The position numbers and the translations under genes are program-made. A stretch of DNA of 64,000 bases. Source: Alentia gelatinosa. Lineage: Eukaryota > Annelida > Polychaeta > Phyllodocida > Polynoidae. The notes under the pieces are model-generated. The model did no database searches and was not told where the DNA came from. It worked only from the letters and a program-made list of their open reading frames with translations. The stretch lies in assembly GCA_950022655.1 (NCBI GenBank), contig OX465579.1:137401118-137465117 (forward strand), written 5' to 3'. Shown in pieces: positions 55,901 through 64,000 of the stretch. Numbering within the stretch: position 1 is the stretch's first letter; each line of letters opens with the position of its first letter.

Positions 55901-58443
55901 GCTTCAGTAATATATCATTTATCCAAGTGAGTAGTATGGTTAGCTTCCTGTATCAGTACTCAATCGTTCATCTAAGTAAAGTACATATATCTATGTAATC
56001 AGTATGAGATGCGATTCCCTGCATAAGTACTAAATCGCTTATCCAAGTAAGTAGTATATGATTGATTTATCTGCATTAGTACTATACTATATATTTAAAT
56101 ACAGTAAAACCCTGCGTAATCGGACACCCTTTGTTCCTGGTCAAAGTGTCTGCTTACGCTGGGTGTCCGCTTACGCGGGGTTTTCAAGTTTCCTCTGGTC
56201 CAATATGCAAGTGTTATATATTGATATTTAGGGGACACAGAGGCGATGCTAGATCTGAAATTTTTCAATATCTTAATTGGGTCTGTAGTTATCAAACTTT
56301 GAATTACAAAATGTATTTTCTATGAATATACTCACACACATTCATAAAAACCCCAAATTAACCCATTATTGGTAGAGTGTCTGTCTGAGGGGTCCTTTTA
56401 CACGGGGTTTTAGTCCATTTTGTACCGAAATAACTTCCGCTTGTAACATGGGGTGCCCACTTACGCAGGGTTAAATTAAATATTTGAAAAAATTCTGTTC
56501 CAAGCAAAAGTGTCTGCTTACACGGGGCGTCCGCTTACGCGGGATGTCCGTTAGGCGGGGTTCTACTGTATGTAGTATAGGATTAGTTTCCTGCATTATC
56601 ACTAAGTCGCTTATCTCAGTAAGTAGTATATGATTAATCTATCTGCAGTAGTACTATACGGAAACTGGCTTACTGTCTTCGTACGTCAAAAATACGCGGT
56701 CCACAGTTTTACCAAGTATTTTGACGCACGAAGACAGTCAGCCTGTTTTCGTATTATTATATACCTAAAAATGGCGAAATTTTACCTGGTCACGTGATCA
56801 CATACCCCGTACGTCACAGTGTGGCGTACGGGTATAAATACGCCATGGGTAGGAGCGGGCAGTGTGTGTAGGATATACTACCACAGGTATATAATAATAT
56901 ACCGCTTATCTAAGTAAATAGCATATGATTAGTTTCCCTGCATTAGTACTAAATCGCTTATCTAAGTAAGTAGTATGATTAGTTCCCAGGATCAGTAATA
57001 AATCGCTTATCTAAGTAAGATGTAATTGATTAGTTCCCTGCATCAGTATGCTTATCTATCTAAAAAAGTATATGATTAGTTTTTCTATAGCAGTATTATA
57101 TAATTTATCTATGTAAATAGTCGTCCACCTGAACCACACAATGCACATCATATATATGGATGGTATAGTGTGTCCACAGATAGATTTGCTCTATATCAAG
57201 TAATACATTCATATGTTGCAGCAAGGTTAATAGTCCTCACACTCACATACAGTTTCTTGTCGCTAAATCTCTGTGTACGATCTTCTGAGAAGCTAGGTAC
57301 TCCATTCCAGCTGAAACCTGCACGCCAAAACCTAGTAGTTCTCGTACCTTGATGCTCTACAAAGAAAGAAATTGTGGTGAACATATATATTCCCCTTAGT
57401 TGAGCACCGTATCGAATTCATTTTGTGTATACATGTGTATATACAAAACAAAAGATCTATATCCTTAAGGACGGGTGCTGGTGGTACTTTATACCGCTAG
57501 GGGACGGGCACATATTTGTCAAAACCCATAATTTTGAGTCATTAATCACGTGGTACGAAACATAATCCTAAGGTTCTTCCTGAATAGAAATGCTAATTGT
57601 GATGTGAGACCTACATTTTGTGAAAAATTGATAAATATTGCTCCATTATTTCCTTGTTAAAAACGAATTTATATATTTTTGAGAAATGATGCCTGGTTGA
57701 TGCCTCAAGGCATCATTCGCCCTTAAAGGGTGAAGTGAATTAGACATAGGAAATTGTAGAATGCTCCAGGCAGTAATTGTCAACAGAGGGTGTTACAGCA
57801 TATTTCCACATCTATAAGAGCACATAAGGTTATGTGGTATTGCAACAGGCTGTAGTACTAGAATTATGAGACTCTTAAAACGCCCTTTAAGGGGTTATAT
57901 TCGAAGTGACTCACCAGGTGGCAGCCGTATCGCTTCCACCCAGCTCGATCGCTTCCCCTGTGTACCACCAGAGGGGATCACTAGTACTTCTTGCACTGTC
58001 TTGAATGCCATAAGCCAGGCCGAAGTTTAGTCATAATTTGAATGACACATCTTTTGGAAGTTTGACAATACATATGTACTTTGTTAATTTTGGGGGGTTA
58101 TAGGCTAATATTTGATGAAGCGTGTTCAATCGTTTGCAGCAGTATGTTTTAAAGGTTGATTATTAATACGTAGTGTATAGATATCTCCTCACTGTGGTGT
58201 TCGGTGTTTTACCTACCCTTTCTGGATCGGCAATGTACGACTTAAGGTCCCCGTATTCCATAAAGGGGAGAATAGCGAAGGGTCTGTTGCCGGCGATGAC
58301 GACACCGAGCAAGGACAGAACGTTATCGTTGTGACAGTCCTTCATAACGATGGCTTCGGCCAGGAAGGCTTCGACGTCTTTCACCATACACTCCTTCCCT
58401 GAAAACAATAGTTTGTATCATATCTTTGAAGATACATATATGC

Positions 58444-58525
<82 letters not shown>

Positions 58526-61500
58526 GGACGTCCATATATTTATTACAGGTATTGTACCCTGGATTAGACCGCGAATGTATACACACCGAAATGTATAATG
58601 GGGGTATTCCACCAGCATTAGATCTGAGCTGATCTTGGTCTATTGAGACAGAATGGGTCCGGTGGAGGCCCCCCACCACCACCACCAATTGGTGGACATG
58701 AGTCACAGTGGGGGCCACATACACTGGAGCAATTCAAGCAAGTACATTTTGTAAGATTTACGACAATTCAGGCAGATGTGGCCGGGTATTTTGTGACACG
58801 GCCCGACCCCACCAAAACCTTGGGTCTGATGGAACTAGAACTTAAGGGACGTTATATATGCATTGTACAATATCTACGACTATAATGAAACTGATAAAAG
58901 AATATCACAAGCATACCTTGTATTGTCTTAATAGCCACAGTGGTTTCAGACTTTCCACTTTCATCTAATAAAGTACCTCGGTAGACCTTCCCAAAGAACC
59001 CTAAAAAGATAAAACCATATATGCAAGTCAGTGACAACTTAGTTACGGGAGTAGAATAGTATACAGTATTTCCTTGTTTTCAAATATGCCAATCGTGTAA
59101 CCGTCCTGGAGCTAGCTGGAGACCAATGTTCCCGTATGAGACACAGAAAGATGAAGCGCGACGAGACTGACTCAATAGGTCGTGCAGCATCGCGCCGCGT
59201 CGTGGCCAAAGAGCCGGTGTGTGATGAGCAGTAACGTGAAGGTAGATAACTTGGAAATTAATGGCACCACTGGCTCTGACACCCAGAAATGAAACATGCC
59301 AATATTTTACTTCCAATCAATGCCACTAATGGCAGGTGGGATTGGCTAATAGTAAAAATGAGATGTAACCTACCTTTGCCAATGCTGTCTTGAAGTGTCA
59401 ACCGCCTACTGTCCACCCTACACTCTTCAATGAGGAGTCTCAGATCCTCACTAATAGCGTCCATGATCTCAAAGGGAATGCTGTTGTGTCGAGGTATCTG
59501 GTAGGCCACATTGTCGGCCATGTTGGGCGTGGTGGGCGTGGTGGGCGTGCCGGACCCGTCCAGGTAGTAACCCGGGAACGCCTGACTCAAACTACGACTA
59601 TCCGGCATGGGGATCATCAGTGGAGTTAGGGAGTTCCCTACAAGGTGAATAAACACAGTGATACATCAGCACCTAGTTGGCCCAATCGGTTAAGGTCTGC
59701 TTGAGGAAGTGTACCTGTTTGTAACTACAGGTGGCGCTACCATTATAATTTATGTTATTTCTCTTCTATGCCTTTTTTGTGCTTTATCTCAATTTCATTT
59801 GTTTTTTCTGAGTGTTAAGTTAATGTATAACTCAACTTCTACTTATGCAATGTTTATTGTGTCCTCTGACCTTGACTGAATAAAGCCACTCTCTTGGAAA
59901 ATGGTTATATTGTGTAGAAGATATGGAACTCTTTAGAACATGAGGCATTTACTGATGATCGAACGAATCAGATGGCTTTCCTATAATACACAAAATGTCA
60001 AGAATGCAACATGACAATAGCAATATAAATTTCATCATCATAGTAATATGTCATAATAATGTTATAAGGTGATTCTGTCAATGTTTCCACGTTGAAATAA
60101 GTGGCATGGGGAGGTTGTTTGGTCTAGTGAAATTTGTCTAGTTCTTAGGAGCAGGACTGGAGGGAATACTAAGTATTGTAAGAGTGAACTGGGAAGGCTC
60201 CAGAAGAACAAGTACTTAAGATCCTTTTTTGATTAACGAGAAATGCTACGGACGGACCTGATGTGAGGTCGTTGTTGCGGTTTGTTCGTTATTATGGGTT
60301 TGTTTGTTTTTGGGAGGTAATTCTTATATTTTGGTGATTGGATAATCAGCCAATGACTGCCATCTACCATCGCATCCTTTTCGACGTTGTTGATGTCTTA
60401 CACCCTTACCTTCTTAGAGTATCTATCCCGTTTGATGAGTGATACAGAAAGCAAACATCTGAACTAAAACGAAACTGATATATACATCGGGAAGTCAATA
60501 CATACATGATTTAAATGAATTTTCGATTAGGGAAGATAGGTAATGTTCCCTGGGGGCCGCCATTTTGCCCCCGACTAGACCCATCTTCTTCACTCCTGCA
60601 GGTGAAAAAGTAGGTGTTCTTCACTACTGCAGGGGCAAAATTAGGCGGGTGATAATAACCCACTGTCGTAATTCCAACTCTCCTCACATGTGTTTAGTGC
60701 CTTTCATGTGCGAACAAACATATCCTGGTTTAATCTCCAAGTCACCCTATAACTCTGGAATGGGTGTAGGGAGACAAGGGAACACTAGCAAAATCTTGAA
60801 AGCTAGTTGAATTCAGTAAGAACAAAGAGCCAGAGCACGATGGATATGATGAACACCGGATGGATATGATATACATGTTTATTACCTGAGATGTGAGAGG
60901 TGAGTGAGGGTCTGGGTGTGCCATCATATCCGTTCACGTGGTGCACGGGCTGCAGGTAACCATTGCGTGTGCGTCCTTTAGGCAGACCCCGCGCCCCGGT
61001 CTCAGTGTAGATGTTCGGGTCCAGTGTCGCCAACGTCTGCAGGTTGGCGTTCTTGCCCTTCCGACTGCGCCTGCGCAGAACGAAGATGACGACGCCGATG
61101 ATAATGAGGATGATGAGGATAACAGCGATGACGATCCCGAGGATGATCTCTGGGGAAGCTTGGGATTTGTAGGAGATGAAACCCAGGTCGAAGCGCAGGT
61201 TTCCAACTGTTACCTGATATATATATAGATTAAGTTCTATTATGTGATGTATGAGGGTTGATTTTTTTAATACAATATACGGAGAGTGAATTATGTATTA
61301 CCTCATGTATGTGGAATTAGTTCTTTTATATGATATATAGAGAATGAGTTATATTACCTGATTTCTGGAGAGTGTGCTATATCACATGGTAGCCTATAAA
61401 TGTCACTCTTTTTATTAAATATACCTATGTAAAGTGACGTTTAATTAATCTTAATTCAAACGTATTGCAGTAATGTCTGAAACTATGAGGTTACAATATT

Positions 61501-64000
61501 TAATCTCTGTATTGCTAGCGAGCAGACGGGCCAAACCTCATGATGCGATTCTATGAAGATAAAATACATGTTAATTCAAGATTATCTTAAATGCAATTTG
61601 AATTGAATTATTTTCACAAAGAAAAAAACTCACCTGCATCCTTGGCACGTTGGTCGGGCCTCCGATGCGGTCCACTTTAGGTAAAGGAAGTACGGGAGGC
61701 AGCATACAGTGTAGGGAGTTGAGTGATAAGTAAGTCACGTTACAAAACCCCTGACCGATCTCAACAATGTAGTCCTCAATACTTGCTCCTAAATCCAACC
61801 ACTCGCCCTAAATGAAATCAGAATGTGAGAGTAGATTAGTTGTGTCATTGTCAATTAATGCATGTAGAGCACCCCCAAGAAGTTGGTTGAAACTGGACTT
61901 ATCCATTGCAATGTGGCTGTGCTCAAATGAGATGTATCGGCTCAAATAATGTCCTTGTGTAATGAATAGATAGGTGCTTAGAGCTTAGATAGGAGCAAGG
62001 GAAAACAATACCGGAATTTATATCCCTCAAGACCACATCTGACGAGGTGGCCGAGTGGTTAAGGCGATGGACTGCTAATCCATTGGGCTCTGCCCGCGTG
62101 GGTTCGAATCCCATCCTCGTCGTATTTTCAGACCGTACATTATCAAAGTACATATGTATTGTCAATATTCTGTTGTTTTTTCCTTATCTACTACCAGTGA
62201 TATTTGGTTATGTCCTTATAAATAAAATACTCTATTGGTAGTGCTTTAAAAGGCGTTCGGTGGAAACAATTTTTCCAGGTCCTATGACATTGAATTTGTT
62301 CGAGGAGTCCTCTATTATCTCTCAGAAACTTGCAATCTCCTATATCTATGTCTTGACTCAAAATCTTCCTTAAAGCATTGACAAATGTTAACCTATGCTA
62401 GTTATCTCAATATACCATTGACTATCTGGAGACCCAAACCAATAGGAACAAAGGTTCTCAAGTTTGTTCTTTTAAAAAGATTGCCAATGTTAGCTACGTA
62501 ATTTGAAGCATAATATGAAGCTAACTAGATTTGAACCAGAAGCGTCCACCCTGATGCATCATTTAGGAAGCTCTAGTCATAGAGTACGTCTACATACTAG
62601 GAGAGTTTCATGAGGTAATTACATACGTTAATAGCGAGTGCTCCGTTGTAGAACTCGTAGTCGTGGTAGTAGATCTGTTGTGGGTCTTTTGTGAACCTGT
62701 CCAGCTTAGGGTCCTTGTATACCATTATCTCTCCGAAGGGTAAAACCTGACTGACGTTCCTGTAACGATCCACTCCATCCAGCTCAAATCCCAGCCAGAA
62801 TGTATATTTCTACAACAGAAAATAACTTAAGTCACTTCTCTGACATGTCTTCATTGACTCTGTATCCATTAACCTAGACATTTTCACTCCGGAAGCCAAT
62901 GTCGTCTGATAAAACACAACATGTCCCTTTACTAATGGAATATCGAGAGCGCATTAGGGTAGGCTGATTATGAAATATTGAAACATGTATTTTTGAGAAT
63001 TAATATTCGTTTCGATGATATAAGACAGTGTAAAAGTGGTATCAGCTTGGGATATGGTTTCTGTTAGTCAACTGCTAGTTACATAATTGAGACAACGCCG
63101 TTTGCGACACAAGTGTAATATAGGCTAGACACTCTAATCCGGAGCAGAACTGTGCGTATGCAGTTGCAATTTAAAAAAAGTCGTTCACTTAAGCAAATAT
63201 ACACATAACAACGATGAGAGCTATGATGTATCCTATCTATGACCAACTATATTTGTTTTCCATGGAGTTCAAACTTCTCAAAATATCCACCTTACCTTTG
63301 TATTCAAACTTCCATAGTGGGGAGTTTCTGTGTCCCTTTTCCTCCTTCGACCTTCAGGAGATTCCCGCGGTCGTTCTCCGGTCTGATCCTCTTGTGTGGG
63401 TCCCGGATCATTGACAGGTGTCTCATGTATGGGGCCCTCCTGTATGGGGCTTTCCTGTATGGGGCTTTCCTGTATGGGGCCCTCTTTTATGGGCGGTGTG
63501 GGCGTCGAGGTAAGTGTACCAGGGGCACCGCTGCTTACTGTGGTTTGGGTGGCTGCCGAAGTTTTCTCCTCCCGTCTTGCCTCTTGTGGGTTTATTATTT
63601 CAGTCAAACCGTAGAGATTAGGAGTGGGACAGGCCATGACGTTTGAACTCAGGACAGCACACCTCTACCAATACAAAGCCCAGAGTTATATGTACAGCTG
63701 AAAGCTCAGGGAGCAAAATCAATGGAGAATAATAATGATGCTATTAGAATGCTGCCATATATTACTGAAGACAATGGAATATTCCTTTATACAGAAACAT
63801 GTATGCCCGTTTTACAATTATGCTATATTCCCAATGGAGTTAAAGAATAGAGGATTAATTCAACTGAGACGTTCCTAGATGTAGCTTCTACAATAAGTAT
63901 ATTCCAGCAACTTACAAAGGCAATATGTATTCGTGTTAGATATGTTTTGTATTAGAAAAGAACGGGCAATGTTACTTACGGATTTTGCTATAGCCTCTTC
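52912..64000 (-). CDS. MET: MET/RON-family receptor tyrosine kinase (3' part, 12 exons)
   Basis: Cell-surface receptor kinase. Exons, in order: 63980-64000 (continues off the edge), 63296-63664, 62627-62809, 61634-61807, 60886-61213, 59374-59637, 58917-59000, 58217-58398, 57247-57356, 54459-54621, 53394-53530, 52912-53047. The 2151 bases stay in frame (716 residues, then stop). The extracellular part has the end of one IPT/TIG domain (VMACPTPN), a proline/glutamate-rich linker with RRRKR, and a final IPT domain ([31 protein letters not shown]). One membrane segment lies in exon 60886-61213, followed by RRRSRKGK. Kinase motifs: [23 protein letters not shown], activation loop [30 protein letters not shown] and [12 protein letters not shown] match MET rather than AXL or ROS. 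The C-terminal tail is very short and lacks the MET docking tyrosine pair. Five-prime exons (SEMA, PSI) are outside the window. Confidence 0.93.
53167..53347. mobile_element. Pogo-like MITE, short copy (receptor intron)
   Basis: Left end TAGTAGAACTCTGCGTAAGC, right end GTTAGGCGGGGATCTACTATA. Internally GTGTCCGCTTACGCGGGG repeats. Ends and interior match the larger element at 56100-56570. It lies between the last two exons of the receptor. Confidence 0.7.
53754..54070 (+). mobile_element. Stem-loop MITE, copy 6 (receptor intron, own stem)
   Basis: The module runs from TATCCTACCCCTAATAA through CTCCATAGGCTTAAC to GCGGGGTAGGATAAATTC. It is followed by a hairpin with AAACCAAACTCGAGTTAGTC on the left, GCAAGATCGCGTATTACTGC repeated inverted across the centre, and the loop TCTCGGCTTCACCTCGC. 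The module and loop match the other copies. The arms do not. Confidence 0.8.
55512..56090 (+). repeat. 52-bp minisatellite (receptor intron)
   Basis: Units of TATATGATTAGATTCCCTG..., ending CTAAGTGAGTAG, repeat at exactly 52 bp (starts 55571, 55623, 55675 and on), nearly perfect over five units and decayed toward 56090. More decayed units follow at about 56571-56660 and 56905-57120, split by inserted elements. Confidence 0.9.
56100..56570. mobile_element. Pogo-like MITE, 471 bp, inserted in the minisatellite
   Basis: Left end TACAGTAAAACCCTGCGTAA, right end TTAGGCGGGGTTCTACTGTA: CAG...CTG termini with TA borders, typical of pogo/Tigger elements. GTCCGCTTACGCGGGG motifs recur inside. No transposase. 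Confidence 0.8.
56655..56900. repeat. Nested palindromes inserted in the minisatellite
   Basis: A hairpin at 56658-56760 has arms ACTGTCTTCGTACGTCAAAA and TTTTGACGCACGAAGACAGT. It adjoins TATTATTATATACCT (about 56750-56765), whose inverse AGGTATATAATAATA closes at about 56900. A second hairpin, CCCCGTACG...CGTACGGG, sits at about 56803-56831. The conserved flank matches the 7.1-kb hairpin. Confidence 0.7.
57465..57726. mobile_element. PiggyBac-like MITE with TTAA borders (receptor intron)
   Basis: Starts TTAAGGACGGGTGCTGG and ends ATCATTCGCCCTTAA: TTAA borders with related inner ends (GGRCGRRTG). It shares the GATGCCTCAAGGCATC word with the element at 39129-39516. Confidence 0.55.
58449..58522. 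repeat. (TA)n microsatellite
   Basis: About 37 tandem TA units in a receptor intron, just upstream of exon 58217-58398. Open frames of repeated I-Y through it are artefacts. Confidence 0.95.
62041..62122 (+). tRNA. tRNA-Ser (anticodon GCT)
   Basis: Reads serine codons AGC/AGT. It is 82 bases with acceptor stem GACGAGG/CCTCGTC and discriminator G. The A box is TGGCCGAGTGG and the B box GGTTCGAATCC. The anticodon stem ATGGA/TCCAT encloses a loop with GCT at 62074-62076. A long variable arm is typical of serine. No intron. A T run follows about two bases later as Pol III terminator. It lies on the plus strand inside a minus-strand receptor intron. Confidence 0.96.

Noticed and set aside
55512..56090. 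Regular repeat array considered as CRISPR
   Set aside because: Units are contiguous 52-bp tandem repeats without unique spacers, in an animal intron.
58418..58632. Open frames made of alternating I and Y
   Set aside because: Pure translation of the (TA)n microsatellite.
57247..59000. Assignment of the kinase to the AXL/TYRO3 or ROS1 family
   Set aside because: The activation loop is similar to ROS1 and the N-lobe to AXL, but the C-lobe ([21 protein letters not shown]), the RNCM after HRDLAT and the IPT ectodomain fit MET/RON better.

Overview
The window is nuclear DNA from an animal, not bacterial or viral. It has three multi-exon genes with GT/AG introns, one Pol III tRNA gene, and a dense load of decayed retroelements, foldback elements and miniature inverted-repeat elements. 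A receptor tyrosine kinase of the MET/RON type with an IPT ectodomain is present. As far as I know that family is missing from Drosophila and C. elegans, so a marine invertebrate such as a lophotrochozoan or an invertebrate deuterostome fits better than an ecdysozoan. The species cannot be fixed from the sequence alone.

Layout. 1-8.4 kb is intergenic: a C-rich tandem repeat, a GC-rich repeat block, a decayed Ty3/Gypsy pol fragment and several stem-loop elements. 8685-25369, minus strand, is a complete PARN gene (poly(A)-specific ribonuclease) with 20 coding exons and 613 codons. 25.4-45.3 kb is repeat-dominated: GGGGTCCAGG-type repeats, LINE and Gypsy remnants, a 0.83-kb foldback element, and a 6.9-kb inverted-repeat element whose 1.4-kb arms carry arrays of nuclear-receptor-type half-sites. 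45587-50749, plus strand, is a complete three-exon paired-like homeobox gene with an OAR motif. From 52912 to the right edge, minus strand, lies the 3' part of a MET/RON-family receptor tyrosine kinase (12 exons seen, 716 codons plus stop, 5' end outside the window). A tRNA-Ser(GCT) sits on the plus strand inside one of its introns.

The three protein genes are functionally unrelated (mRNA deadenylation, transcription factor, cell-surface receptor), and I see no cluster logic. What links the window is its repeats. At least six copies of one roughly 300-bp element family lie in introns of all three genes and between genes. Each copy joins a TIR-bounded module (ends like TTATCCTACCCC) to a long hairpin. 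The hairpin loop is conserved (near AGGCGAAGCCGAGTGA), while the stem sequence differs completely between subgroups. A second hairpin family shows the same idea with a different conserved flank. A third signal is a 23-25-bp palindrome found twice, each time inside its own perfect 7-bp target duplication. These repeat findings are the most novel content.
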